Shown here piece by piece: positions 53,888-63,376 of a stretch of 64,000 nucleotides of DNA. A program made the translations under genes and the position numbers. Position 1 is the first letter of the stretch, and the number at the start of each line of letters is the position of its first letter. Below the pieces are notes generated by a model that did no database searches, had not been told where the DNA came from, and saw nothing but the letters and a program-made list of their open reading frames with translations. This DNA is from Clostridium oryzae (GTDB lineage: Bacteria > Bacillota > Clostridia > Clostridiales > Clostridiaceae), in the NCBI RefSeq assembly GCF_002029235.1, contig NZ_MZGV01000008.1, positions 1 through 64,000 of the forward strand. The letters run 5' to 3'.

Positions 53888-55693
53888 ATGATATACGGTA
53901 ATATAGAAGGTGTAAGAGATAGCTATTTGGAGACTCTTGAAAAACTCTATGATGAAAAAATACAAAAGACAGAAATCATATCAGAAGATATTGTTAAACT
54001 CATGCTTCATATGACTGAGGAACTAAATAGAGAGATAAGTGTAGCTATCGATAGAAAAGGAAGAATTGTTTATATAAGTATTGGTGATAGCGCAACCGTG
54101 GAGATGCCCATTATTGATATAAAGGAAAAAAAACTATCGGGTATTAGAATTATACATACCCATCCTAATGGAATATCAAATCTTTCTGCAGTAGATTTGT
54201 CTGCGTTGCTTAGGCTTAAATTAGATTGTATGGCAGCTGTAGCTCTAAATGGTGATGATATTATGATTTCATTAGGCTTTTGCAATTTGAAAGACAATAT
54301 TTTGCATGTAGAAACAAAAAATAATTTAACTATTAAGCAAGCATTAGATTTTGGTTTCCAGCAGAAGGTTGAAGATGTTGAAAATGCCATGGAAGACATA
54401 GATGTTAAAGAAGACGTATCAGAAAGAGCACTACTTATAGGGTGTGATTCTACTGAAAGTCTTGATGAACTTGAACAATTGGCATTAGCATGTAATGTAA
54501 AAGTTGTAGATAAGATTTTTCAGAGGAGAAACAAAATTGACACAGCGTTCTATATTGGCAGTGGTAAAGTAAAAGAAGTTCAGCTTATAGGACAGACATT
54601 AAATGCAAATATGCTTATATTTGACGATGAACTTTCAGGTTCGCAAGTGAGAAATCTAGAGGATAGCAGTGGTTTTAAAGTTATAGACAGAACTACGCTT
54701 ATTCTTGAAATATTTGCAAAAAGGGCTAAGAGCAAAGAAAGTAAAATTCAAGTGGAACTTGCACAATTAAAATATAGAATACCTAGACTTATGGGCCTTG
54801 GAACAGTTCTTTCTAGAACAGGTGGAGGAATAGGAACTAAGGGCCCTGGAGAGAAGAAGCTTGAAACTGATAGAAGGCATATAAATGAAAGAATATATGA
54901 TTTAAGGGATCAGCTTAAGAAAATTCAGCAGGTAAGGCAGGTACAGAGGGAAAAAAGGCAGAAAGATAATATACCTAGAGTCTCTTTGGTAGGTTATACT
55001 AATGCAGGCAAATCAACGCTGCGAAATACGCTTTATTCCATGTGTAAACCTAAAAATTATCAAACTAAAGAAGATGTGTTTGAAGCAGATATGCTTTTTG
55101 CAACGCTGGATACAACCATACGCGCTATAGAACTAGAAGATAAAGGAACAATCACATTAACTGATACGGTAGGTTTTGTAAGAAAATTACCTCATGATCT
55201 TATCGAGGCGTTTAAATCAACTCTGGAGGAGGTAATTTTTTCAGATTTATTAGTTCATGTAGTAGATTGTTCCTCAGATGAAATTCATAAGCAGATAGAG
55301 GCTGTGGAGCAAGTACTTATAGAACTTGGTGCATTTGATAGTCCTAAAATAATGGTATTAAATAAAATTGATAAGGTCCAGCCGGAACAGCTGGAGCAAA
55401 TAAAAGAGCAGTATGAAAGTTATGGAAATTATATTCAAGTGCTTGAGATTTCTGCTAGAGACAAAGTTAATCTTGACTTACTGTTAAAAGCTATTGGAGA
55501 TAATGTACCGATTATGTTAAAGACATGTGAATATATCATTCCATATGAAGATAGCGCTTTCGCAGCATTTTTGCATAGAAATTCAAAAGTGCAGACCGAA
55601 GAATATAGAGATAATGGGATTTATATAAAAGCTGAAGTTGATGAAGAAATTCAGAATAAAGGATCAAAGTATCTATTTCATACTGATATGTGA
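53888..55693 (+). CDS. hflX: GTPase HflX with long N-terminal extension
   Basis: 601 residues from ATG 53888, 10 nt after AAGGAG; GTG 53879 is too close to the site. The first 190 residues are an extra domain with a JAB-like look (IIHTHPNGISNLSAVDLSAL). The HflX domain starts at LLIGCDSTESLDELEQLA. The linker RTGGGIGTKGPGEKKLETDRR and G motifs GYTNAGKST, DTVGFVRKLPH and NKIDKV are intact. HflX binds the 50S subunit and rescues or splits stalled ribosomes under stress. Usual HflX is about 420 residues; the extension resembles that of other clostridial members. Confidence 0.93.
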   Translation: MIYGNIEGVRDSYLETLEKLYDEKIQKTEIISEDIVKLMLHMTEELNREISVAIDRKGRIVYISIGDSATVEMPIIDIKEKKLSGIRIIHTHPNGISNLSAVDLSALLRLKLDCMAAVALNGDDIMISLGFCNLKDNILHVETKNNLTIKQALDFGFQQKVEDVENAMEDIDVKEDVSERALLIGCDSTESLDELEQLALACNVKVVDKIFQRRNKIDTAFYIGSGKVKEVQLIGQTLNANMLIFDDELSGSQVRNLEDSSGFKVIDRTTLILEIFAKRAKSKESKIQVELAQLKYRIPRLMGLGTVLSRTGGGIGTKGPGEKKLETDRRHINERIYDLRDQLKKIQQVRQVQREKRQKDNIPRVSLVGYTNAGKSTLRNTLYSMCKPKNYQTKEDVFEADMLFATLDTTIRAIELEDKGTITLTDTVGFVRKLPHDLIEAFKSTLEEVIFSDLLVHVVDCSSDEIHKQIEAVEQVLIELGAFDSPKIMVLNKIDKVQPEQLEQIKEQYESYGNYIQVLEISARDKVNLDLLLKAIGDNVPIMLKTCEYIIPYEDSAFAAFLHRNSKVQTEEYRDNGIYIKAEVDEEIQNKGSKYLFHTDM

Positions 55694-55754
55694 GCTTAAA
55701 AGTCTTGTGCATATTAGAAAAAGAGTAAATAAAGGTACGATGGGGGGAATTAGT

Positions 55755-56654
55755 TTGAGTAATTCAATTTTGCAATATCAAAAAGCTTTTAACAACATTG
55801 TTGAAAAACTTAAAAATAATGAAGATATCTTAGCTGTGCTTGTATTTGGCAGTATGGTTACTGGAGATCTATGGAAAGAATCGGATATAGATCTATTTGT
55901 TGTAGTGAAAAATGGACCAGATACTGTGGAGAATATATATACAGAAGAAAAAGGAATCCCTCTTCACCTAAAATTTTTAAATAAACAAGCCTTTACCGAT
56001 ATGTATGAAAACAATGCCGGGGGAGGTTTTATTCATAGAGTATTAGCTTCATCTAGACTTGTGTTTTCAAAAGATATAGATATAACTTCTACATATAATA
56101 GTGGAAGATATTATCAAGATTTTGATAGAGAGAGATGGAATATTGTTTACTTTTCAAGGCTATTGAACAATATTGACCTGTGTAAAAAATATTTAAGTAG
56201 TGGCAGGGAATATACTGCATACATTTTTAGCATGATGTGCATAGATGATTACAGCAGGCTCTATGTCAACTATTCTGGACATATGATAAGCCGTGATGCT
56301 TTATCTGTAGCATTGAATCTTAATGATACGCTAAAAATTTATGTGGACAAATTCCTGCTTGATAAGGATGAGACTGTAGAAAATAGAATAAATGGTCTAT
56401 TAGACTATATAAATCAAGAGATTGATGATAATATAAAAACTATAACTGGCTTTTTAATTGAATATATGCAGAAAAGTGAGGTAAAGATGAGTTCTGAGCA
56501 GATAAAAAGGGATGAATTGTTTAGAAGTTTTGATATTGATATGGAAGAAATATTGAATGAACTTTACAAGAGAAATATTATAAAAAAGGATACCAGAGAT
56601 TTATGTATTGGTACTACAGAAGTTATATTGAAAGAAAATGTATACTACATTTAA
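55755..56654 (+). CDS. Protein with N-terminal MNT-type nucleotidyltransferase domain
   Basis: 299 residues from TTG 55755, 7 nt after GGGGGG. The frame extends 39 codons into the hflX end without a better site. Residues about 22-55 carry the polymerase-beta-type motif VFGSMVTGDLWKESDIDLFV (GSxxxG...DxD). The rest is helical and includes YTAYIFSMMCIDDYSRLYVN. Similar proteins transfer a nucleotide to small molecules or proteins, or act as HEPN/MNT-type antitoxins; no HEPN partner is adjacent. It is 12 nt upstream of a MocR regulator gene, so the two are probably cotranscribed. Substrate unknown. Confidence 0.7.
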   Translation: MSNSILQYQKAFNNIVEKLKNNEDILAVLVFGSMVTGDLWKESDIDLFVVVKNGPDTVENIYTEEKGIPLHLKFLNKQAFTDMYENNAGGGFIHRVLASSRLVFSKDIDITSTYNSGRYYQDFDRERWNIVYFSRLLNNIDLCKKYLSSGREYTAYIFSMMCIDDYSRLYVNYSGHMISRDALSVALNLNDTLKIYVDKFLLDKDETVENRINGLLDYINQEIDDNIKTITGFLIEYMQKSEVKMSSEQIKRDELFRSFDIDMEEILNELYKRNIIKKDTRDLCIGTTEVILKENVYYI

Positions 56655-56666
56655 TGAATAATAGAT

Positions 56667-58088
56667 ATGAATGAAAAATATTATATTAAGTTTAAGGATA
56701 ATGACATACCTAAATATATTCAGATATATCAATATTTTAAAAAAAATATAGACAGAGGAATAATAAATGAAGGAGACAAACTGCCTACGATAAGGCAGTT
56801 ATCCAAGGATTTAGCTGTTAATAAGATAACTATCATAAATGCTTATAATAGATTGGAAGAGGAAGGGTACTTATATCAGAAAATGGGCAGCGGTACATAT
56901 GCAAGAAGAAAAAACAGCCTGAAGATGATAAAAAAACAATACTCTGAAACCTTTAAAAATTTGAATAGGCAAAAGCTGAAAAACTACATAGACTTCACTG
57001 GAGAAACCATATCAAATTCCTTTTTCCCTGTAGATATCTTTAGAAAAATACTAAACGATGTACTCAAAAGAGACGGGATAGATGCCCTTACCTATCAGGA
57101 TTTTCTGGGATTTGAGGGATTGAGAAAGAGTATAATCAGATACTTTTGGCAAAGTAGATTTAAAAAGGATGATGTACTTATAGTTTCTGGAGCTCAGCAG
57201 GGGATAGATATAATTGCTAAAGGTCTTATAAATAACAATGATAACATAGTCGTTGAAAAACCAACTTATAGTGGTGCTTTGGCTGTTTTTAACTGGAAAA
57301 AGACGAATATTTTTGAGATAGAGGTTGAGCCGGATGGAATGAACCTTGAAAGTCTAGAGTATCTGCTTAGAAAGAAAAAAATAAGATTCATCTATTTAAT
57401 GACATATTTTCAGAATCCGACTACAGTTACTTATGGTATCGATAAAAAACTAAAGCTGTTAGAACTGGCACAAAAATATGAGTTTTATATTATTGAAGAT
57501 GACTATTTATCAGAATTAATATATGATGAAAGTATAGAGTATAGATCTTTAAAGAGCTTAGATAGATATGACAAAGTAATATATATAAAAAGTTTTTCAA
57601 AATTATTTTTACCTGGTATAAGATTAGGTTACGTAATAGTGCCTGACAAATTTAAAGAAAGCATCGAAAATGCAAAAATAAATTCTGACATATCTACTTC
57701 AAGCCTTATGCAGAGAGCTTTGGAATTATATTTAAATACAGGGCATTGGGTTAAGCATATGGAATTTTTGAAAAGCGAATATAATCTAAGATACAATTAT
57801 ATGAAAAAACAACTCTATGAAAAACTAAATGATTTTATAGAGTTTTGTGAGCCTGGAGGAGGACTAAATTTCTTTATTAAATTGAAAGAAAATGTTAATA
57901 TAAGTTCTATGGAATTATTTCAAAAATGTAAAGCAAATAAGGTGTTAATAACTCCGGGAGGACTTTTTTATAAAGATTATACGGAAGGAAATAAATTTTT
58001 TAGAATAAGTTTTTCACAGACAGATAATGAAAGTATTTCAACTGGGATAACAGTTATTTATAATATACTTTCACAATCGATAAAGTAG
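56667..58088 (+). CDS. MocR-type regulator (GntR helix-turn-helix fused to aminotransferase domain)
   Basis: 473 residues. A GntR winged helix at about 10-80 (GDKLPTIRQLSKDLAVNKITI) is joined to a fold-type I aminotransferase-like domain. The PLP lysine is K312 in IKSFSKLFLPGIRLGYV, with VSGAQQGIDII and IIEDDYLSE at the cofactor pocket. MocR proteins use PLP-bound ligands to control vitamin B6, GABA or amino-acid genes. No ribosome site is obvious, so it may depend on coupling to the preceding gene. Its target is not evident; no pdxS/pdxT lies in the window. Confidence 0.9.
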   Translation: MNEKYYIKFKDNDIPKYIQIYQYFKKNIDRGIINEGDKLPTIRQLSKDLAVNKITIINAYNRLEEEGYLYQKMGSGTYARRKNSLKMIKKQYSETFKNLNRQKLKNYIDFTGETISNSFFPVDIFRKILNDVLKRDGIDALTYQDFLGFEGLRKSIIRYFWQSRFKKDDVLIVSGAQQGIDIIAKGLINNNDNIVVEKPTYSGALAVFNWKKTNIFEIEVEPDGMNLESLEYLLRKKKIRFIYLMTYFQNPTTVTYGIDKKLKLLELAQKYEFYIIEDDYLSELIYDESIEYRSLKSLDRYDKVIYIKSFSKLFLPGIRLGYVIVPDKFKESIENAKINSDISTSSLMQRALELYLNTGHWVKHMEFLKSEYNLRYNYMKKQLYEKLNDFIEFCEPGGGLNFFIKLKENVNISSMELFQKCKANKVLITPGGLFYKDYTEGNKFFRISFSQTDNESISTGITVIYNILSQSIK

Positions 58089-58097
58089 GAGAGAACT

Positions 58098-58745
58098 ATG
58101 TGTTATAAAACGTTAAAAGATTTAAGTACTGAAAGCTTTGAGGAAAAGAAATCTACATTTATAGGTTCTGCTAAGCGGGTTGAGACAGAGGTGGAAGCAA
58201 AAGAATTCATAAATTCGATTAAAGCGCAAAACAGAGAAGCTAGGCATAATGTATATGCGTATATTATTGGACAAAAATCAGAAATTCAAAGATACAGTGA
58301 TGATGGTGAACCCCAGGGTACGGGTGGAATACCCGTGCTTGAGGTTATTAAGAAAAATAATATTACTGATGCCGTGGTAGTAGTAACAAGATACTTTGGA
58401 GGAATATTACTAGGAGCGTCGGGTTTATGCAGGGCGTATTCGAGGGCTGCAGCTATGGCTGTAAAAAGCAGTGGCTCTGTAGAAAAGGTAAAAGCAGTAG
58501 TAACAAACGCGGAGATAGAATACGACATGCTTGGAAAGCTGCAATATAAATTTGATCAGAACAATTGGCAGATATTAAATGTAGAATATGGAGAAAAGGT
58601 TATAGTTAATATAATAAGTGAGGTTAGCAGACAGCAGGAAATAGTTAACGCTGTTATTGATATGACTGCTAACAAGGTAAAAATATCATCCGAAAAAGAA
58701 GGATATTATTTTAAGGAAAACGACACTATTCTTGACAGTATATAA
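58098..58745 (+). CDS. yigZ: YigZ/IMPACT-family protein
   Basis: 215 residues. The N-terminal UPF0029 domain has the family signature SDDGEPQGTGGIPVLEVI and VVVTRYFGGILLGASGLCRAYS. The C-terminal ferredoxin-like part (about 140-210) is DUF1949-like. It is related to eukaryotic IMPACT, a regulator of translation-stress signalling; the bacterial role is not established. It starts 9 nt after the MocR gene stop with GGAGAG upstream, so it is probably in the same transcript. Confidence 0.92.
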   Translation: MCYKTLKDLSTESFEEKKSTFIGSAKRVETEVEAKEFINSIKAQNREARHNVYAYIIGQKSEIQRYSDDGEPQGTGGIPVLEVIKKNNITDAVVVVTRYFGGILLGASGLCRAYSRAAAMAVKSSGSVEKVKAVVTNAEIEYDMLGKLQYKFDQNNWQILNVEYGEKVIVNIISEVSRQQEIVNAVIDMTANKVKISSEKEGYYFKENDTILDSI

Positions 58746-58854
58746 ATAAATGATATAATATTTTTGGATTTTATAAATTAGTTTATGTTAAAATTTACAT
58801 ATAAATGTATTATTTCTATTAAAATATATGAATATTTGTTGGGAGGAAAACTAA

Positions 58855-59595
58855 ATGTCAGGACATTCAAAGTGGCATAATATACAGGCTAAAAAAGGAA
58901 AAGCCGATGCTAAAAGAGGAAAAGTATTCACTAAAATAGGCAAAGAAATAGTTATTGCTGTAAAAAATGGTGGACCTAGCCCTGAAACGAATAATAAATT
59001 AAGAGATGTTGTAGCAAAGGCAAAAGCTAGTAATATGCCGCAGGATACAATAATGAGATCAATCAAAAAAGCTTCAGGGGATATGAACAATGTTAATTAC
59101 GATGAAATTGTTTATGAAGGCTATGGACCTGAAGGAATCGCTGTTATTGTCAATGTTTTGACTGACAATAAGAATAGAAGTGCAGGAAATGTTAGACATG
59201 CATTTACAAAGCACGGTGGAAATCTTGGAGCAACAGGCTGTGTTTCATTTATGTTTCAGGAAAAGGGCGAAATTGTAATCGAGAAGAATGATGAACTTGA
59301 TGAAGACGAACTTATGATGATGGCTTTAGATGCTGGAGCAGAGGATTTTGTTGCAGAGGATGAAGTGTATGTTGTAACAACTGCTCCAGAAAGTTTCGGA
59401 GAAGTGAGAGAAGCCTTAGAGAAGAACGGTCTTGAATTCTTAGAAGCTGAAGTAAAAATGGTGCCAGATACTTATACTTCTATCGGTGAAGAGACAGCAA
59501 CTAAGTTCCAAAAGATGCTTGATGAGCTTGAAGACGACGATGATGTTCAGGACGTTTACCACAATGCAGAGTTCCCAGAAGGCTGGGAAGAATAG
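58855..59595 (+). CDS. yebC: YebC/PmpR-family regulator
   Basis: 246 residues, full length. Starts [20 protein letters not shown], the diagnostic N-terminus of YebC. It continues with KANNMPQ-like [31 protein letters not shown], and an acidic C-terminal domain. Described as a DNA-binding regulator in some bacteria and recently as a ribosome factor easing polyproline translation; this sequence does not discriminate. GGGAGG before the ATG. It is followed by a terminator. Confidence 0.95.
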   Translation: MSGHSKWHNIQAKKGKADAKRGKVFTKIGKEIVIAVKNGGPSPETNNKLRDVVAKAKASNMPQDTIMRSIKKASGDMNNVNYDEIVYEGYGPEGIAVIVNVLTDNKNRSAGNVRHAFTKHGGNLGATGCVSFMFQEKGEIVIEKNDELDEDELMMMALDAGAEDFVAEDEVYVVTTAPESFGEVREALEKNGLEFLEAEVKMVPDTYTSIGEETATKFQKMLDELEDDDDVQDVYHNAEFPEGWEE

Positions 59596-59657
59596 CAGGT
59601 TTAGAGTACTTATTAACTTATGGCAGTAATGACATACGTGTTTTTAGACTATGATAT

Positions 59658-59708
59658 AAACACCTCCATGATGAATGTAAAAATTCATTTGGAGGTGTTT
59701 ACATTTTA
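59658..59708 (+). terminator. Terminator of yebC
   Basis: AAACACCTCC (59658-59667) pairs with GGAGGTGTTT (59691-59700), with a second pairing ATGAAT/ATTCAT inside, followed by ACATTTTATT. Confidence 0.75.
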
Positions 59709-59817
59709 TTAGAAAAAGGTCATTAGAAGAGTTTATCTTAAGGAAGCTTATAAAATTAATATATATATGTATAAAATAATGAATTATGGAAATAATACCA
59801 CTTAGAGGAGTGGTGTT

Positions 59818-60414
59818 ATGAAAAGGAAAAGATATTTATATGCTGGTTTGATTGGAACAAGTTTAGTGATTCTTTTTTTGTTAAGCTTTCATATAACAGA
59901 AAAGATTCTTACTGATAAAAATGGGGCAGTTCAAAACGCATTTAGAGAGAATAGTAAAAGAGTCAGCATAGATGGTGTAGAGAGACTTGTAGGCAATAAC
60001 ACTGATATATTATTAAAACTTAAAAGGGGAAGTACCTTTCTAGAAACTAAAAATTTAAAGGCAGAAGAAATATCAAATAAGATTTCTGGAAAACTTACAT
60101 TAAGCAAAATTAAGAACTACTATAAGACTCAGGACTATAAATTTATGGGCAGTGAAGGTAATAAAATTGTATTTGAGAAAAATGGTAAATATACTCCTGG
60201 CCACTTTTATCTAGGTGCTAATCCGCAGGGATATATCGCTATATTCAAATGTAACAGTGAAGGAGATTTGTATATAGAAAACATCAATTCAGATACATCT
60301 AACATAAATATACATGACCTACCTAAAAAGGATCAAGAATATTTAAGAAAATTTGCATATGAATATAAAAGTAAAAGTGAAGCCATGGATGAGCTTATGT
60401 CTATGGGATCGTAA
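59818..60414 (+). CDS. BofC C-terminal-domain protein (sporulation checkpoint type)
   Basis: 198 residues. One membrane helix (LIGTSLVILFLLSFHI) is followed by an exported domain. The last 70 residues, GHFYLGANPQGYIAIFKCNSEG ... INIHDLPKKDQEYLRKF, resemble BofC's C-terminal domain. In Bacillus, BofC is exported to the intermembrane space of the developing spore and restrains SpoIVB signalling to SigK. The position just upstream of ruvA matches the Bacillus order bofC-ruvA-ruvB-queA-tgt. The ATG follows GAGGAGTGGTGTT. Confidence 0.72.
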   Translation: MKRKRYLYAGLIGTSLVILFLLSFHITEKILTDKNGAVQNAFRENSKRVSIDGVERLVGNNTDILLKLKRGSTFLETKNLKAEEISNKISGKLTLSKIKNYYKTQDYKFMGSEGNKIVFEKNGKYTPGHFYLGANPQGYIAIFKCNSEGDLYIENINSDTSNINIHDLPKKDQEYLRKFAYEYKSKSEAMDELMSMGS

Positions 60415-60423
60415 TAAAAATGT

Positions 60424-60492
60424 TAGTGAATAGCATATACGCGTTTGGCAAATTTCTTTATGCATCGAAGTTTTGTAAGATGCTATTCACTA
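60424..60492 (+). promoter_or_regulatory. Long hairpin between the bofC-like gene and ruvA
   Basis: TAGTGAATAGCAT (60424-60436) pairs perfectly with ATGCTATTCACTA (60480-60492) across a 43-nt loop. No T run follows. It may be a weak terminator or an mRNA processing site. Confidence 0.45.
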
Positions 60493-60631
60493 TTTAAATG
60501 TCGTTTTACCGGACAAGCTATAGGGTACTGATAAACATCCCTTGAATTATTTCATTTCGAATGATAAAGTATATAATGTATTTAATGCTATAGATTATTA
60601 CTTAGTGATAAAATTATTTGAGGTGTTTTTT

Positions 60632-61219
60632 ATGTATGATTACATTAAAGGAAAATATGCTGGATATTATAAGGACTATGCAATAATAGATAATTGTGGT
60701 ATAGGTTATAAGATATATGTACCAGGAAGCAGTCTCACTAGACTTCCTAAAATAAATGATGAAGTTCTACTATATATACATCAAATAGTTAGAGAAGATT
60801 TTATTGGCCTATATGGATTTATATCTCGTGATGAACTGGAACTTTTTACGATGCTGCTTAATATAAATGGAGTCGGAGCTAAGGCAGCACTATCCATGCT
60901 TTCTATTATGGATTCTGAGAAACTGAGCAGGGCAATAAAGAATTCTGATGTAAAAATGATAACCAGAGCTCCTGGAGTGGGCCCCAAACTGGCACAGAGA
61001 ATAATACTTGAGCTAAAAGACAAACTTATAGTAAATGATATAAATTCGGAAGATGATACATCTGTTGAAGAATCTAGCTCATCATATCATGAAGCCTTAC
61101 AAGCGCTGCAATCGCTTGGATATACTGAGAAAGAATGTGCTAAGGTTCTAAAAGATATTGCTTTAGATGATTCACTAGAGAATATTATTAAAAATGCATT
61201 AAAGCATCTTATGGGTTAG
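60632..61219 (+). CDS. ruvA: Holliday junction branch migration protein RuvA
   Basis: 195 residues from ATG 60632, six nt after GAGGTG; the open frame reaches 30 codons further upstream without support. OB fold [19 protein letters not shown], then [31 protein letters not shown] and the second helix-hairpin-helix [19 protein letters not shown]. The C-terminal UBA-like domain ([17 protein letters not shown]) contacts RuvB. It binds the four-way junction as a tetramer and loads RuvB. RuvB starts 14 nt later. Confidence 0.95.
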   Translation: MYDYIKGKYAGYYKDYAIIDNCGIGYKIYVPGSSLTRLPKINDEVLLYIHQIVREDFIGLYGFISRDELELFTMLLNINGVGAKAALSMLSIMDSEKLSRAIKNSDVKMITRAPGVGPKLAQRIILELKDKLIVNDINSEDDTSVEESSSSYHEALQALQSLGYTEKECAKVLKDIALDDSLENIIKNALKHLMG

Positions 61220-61233
61220 AGGGGGAAAGTTTC

Positions 61234-62271
61234 ATGAGCGAAAGGATTGTCTCACCAGATAGTTTTGCAGAAGATAATTCTGTAGAGTATAATTTAAGAC
61301 CGTCCAGCCTTAAAGAATATATAGGACAGAACAAGGTTAAAAAGAAACTGGATATTTTTATAAAAGCAGCTCAGAAAAGAAAAGAATCGTTAGACCATGT
61401 ACTGCTTTATGGTCCTCCAGGACTTGGAAAAACCACTTTAGCTAATATAATAGCTAATGAAATGGGAGGAAATTTAAAAATAACATCTGGACCAGCTATA
61501 GAGAGAGCAGGTGATTTAGCAGCTATTCTTACGACTTTAAATGATTATGATGTGTTGTTTATTGATGAGATACATAGACTAAACAGGAATGTAGAAGAAA
61601 TATTGTACCCTGCCATGGAAGATAATGCGCTTGATATAGTAATTGGTAAAGGCGCTGCATCTAAGTCCATACGTCTTGACTTGCCTCAATTTACGTTAAT
61701 AGGTGCTACAACGAGAATAGGACTTTTAACTGCACCGCTTAGAGATAGATTTGGTGTATTATGCTCTATGGAGTTTTATGAGACTAATGAACTGAAAGAG
61801 ATAGTAGTAAGATCTGCGGATATATTTAAATGCAGAATAGAAGAAAAGGCAGCTGAAGAGGTTGCTAAAAGGTCAAGGGGGACACCTAGAATAGCTATAA
61901 GGCTATTAAAAAGAGTGCGAGATTATTCTCAAGTGCTAGAGGAGGAAATTATAACTCTAGATTCGGCTAAGAAAGCACTGGATTTGATGGAAGTGGATGA
62001 AGAAGGGTTTGACAGAATTGATAATAGAATATTAGAAGCTATAATAGATAACTTTTCAGGCGGACCAGTTGGAATTGAAACTTTGTCATATTTTATTGGT
62101 GAAGAGCTTGATACAATTGAAGATGTATATGAACCTTATCTGCTTCAGAAAGGTTTCATAGTAAGGACACCAAGGGGAAGAGTGGCTACAGAAAAAGCTT
62201 ATAAACATCTTAAGCGAAAAATTGTAAATGAGCTTCCGATAGAGCAGTGTTCAATACTTAATGAAGAATAA
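61234..62271 (+). CDS. ruvB: Holliday junction DNA helicase RuvB
   Basis: 345 residues. Starts with [21 protein letters not shown]+ motifs: Walker [10 protein letters not shown], Walker [10 protein letters not shown], sensor 1 TLIGATTR and the arginine finger region APLRDRFG. The C-terminal winged helix has [23 protein letters not shown]. It forms hexameric motors that drive branch migration during recombinational repair with RuvA. GAGGGGG lies before the ATG. Its end overlaps the open frame of queA, whose real start is 14 nt downstream. Confidence 0.97.
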   Translation: MSERIVSPDSFAEDNSVEYNLRPSSLKEYIGQNKVKKKLDIFIKAAQKRKESLDHVLLYGPPGLGKTTLANIIANEMGGNLKITSGPAIERAGDLAAILTTLNDYDVLFIDEIHRLNRNVEEILYPAMEDNALDIVIGKGAASKSIRLDLPQFTLIGATTRIGLLTAPLRDRFGVLCSMEFYETNELKEIVVRSADIFKCRIEEKAAEEVAKRSRGTPRIAIRLLKRVRDYSQVLEEEIITLDSAKKALDLMEVDEEGFDRIDNRILEAIIDNFSGGPVGIETLSYFIGEELDTIEDVYEPYLLQKGFIVRTPRGRVATEKAYKHLKRKIVNELPIEQCSILNEE

Positions 62272-62284
62272 GGAAGGTGTAAAC

Positions 62285-63310
62285 TTGAACGTAACAGATT
62301 TTGATTTTTACTTACCAGAGGAACTTATAGCACAGCATCCATTAAAAAATAGAGATGAAGCTAGATTATTAGTGCTGGATAAAAAAACTGGAGAAACTGA
62401 ACTTAAAATTTTTAAAAACATTATAGATTTATTAAACCCGGGAGATTGCTTAGTATTAAATGATACTAGAGTAATACCTGCGAGACTTATAGGCGAAAAG
62501 AAGGATTCTGGAGGCAAAATGGAATTCTTGCTGCTTAAAAGACTTGAGGGGGATAGATGGGAAACCTTGGTGAAACCTGGTAAAAGAGCTAAAATAGGCA
62601 CGGAATTTGTGTTTGGCGATGGTATGCTGAAGGCGAAGGTAGTAGATATAGTTGAAGAAGGAAATAGAATTGTAGAATTTCAGTATGATGGTATTTTTGA
62701 GCAGGTACTTGATAGACTTGGTCAAATGCCATTGCCGCCATATATAAAGGAAAAGCTCGAAGATAATGAAAGCTACCAGACAGTTTATTCTAGGGAACTT
62801 GGCTCAGCTGCGGCACCTACTGCTGGTCTACATTTTACAAAGGAATTATTAAAAGATATACAGGATAAAGGAATAAATATTGCATATCTCACACTGCATG
62901 TAGGACTCGGAACCTTTAGACCCGTGAAAGTAGAGGTTATAGAAGAACACAAAATGCACTCTGAATTTTATATAATGGACGAACAGAATGCTTCTATAAT
63001 TAACAACACAAGGAAGAACGGCGGGAGAGTTGTTGCTGTTGGTACTACGTCTTGCAGAACACTGGAGACCATAGCTGGAGAGGATGGGACTGTGAATGCA
63101 AAAAGCGGATGGACAGATATATTCATATATCCAGGCTACAAATTTAAAATTGTCGATGCACTGATAACTAATTTTCATCTTCCGCAATCAACGCTGATAA
63201 TGCTAGTAAGCGCTTTAGCGGGAAGAGAACACATTATGAAAGCTTATGAACAGGCTGTAAAAGAAAGATTTAAATTTTTCAGTTTTGGAGATGCTATGTT
63301 TATAAGATAG
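62285..63310 (+). CDS. queA: S-adenosylmethionine:tRNA ribosyltransferase-isomerase
   Basis: 341 residues from TTG 62285, 5 nt after AAGGAAGGTG; an ATG 24 nt upstream overlaps ruvB. Family motifs: [50 protein letters not shown] and [14 protein letters not shown]. It transfers and isomerises the ribosyl part of SAM onto preQ1 in tRNA, making epoxyqueuosine. It is followed by tgt, the enzyme of the preceding step. Confidence 0.96.
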   Translation: MNVTDFDFYLPEELIAQHPLKNRDEARLLVLDKKTGETELKIFKNIIDLLNPGDCLVLNDTRVIPARLIGEKKDSGGKMEFLLLKRLEGDRWETLVKPGKRAKIGTEFVFGDGMLKAKVVDIVEEGNRIVEFQYDGIFEQVLDRLGQMPLPPYIKEKLEDNESYQTVYSRELGSAAAPTAGLHFTKELLKDIQDKGINIAYLTLHVGLGTFRPVKVEVIEEHKMHSEFYIMDEQNASIINNTRKNGGRVVAVGTTSCRTLETIAGEDGTVNAKSGWTDIFIYPGYKFKIVDALITNFHLPQSTLIMLVSALAGREHIMKAYEQAVKERFKFFSFGDAMFIR

Positions 63311-63376
63311 TTTGAATTATAAATATTTTGTATTTAAACATCAATTAACATAAATTTTACTAAAGGCGTGATTATT

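Noticed and set aside
60542-60631. 30-codon extension of RuvA
   Set aside because: RuvA homologues begin at the OB fold and GAGGTG fits ATG 60632.
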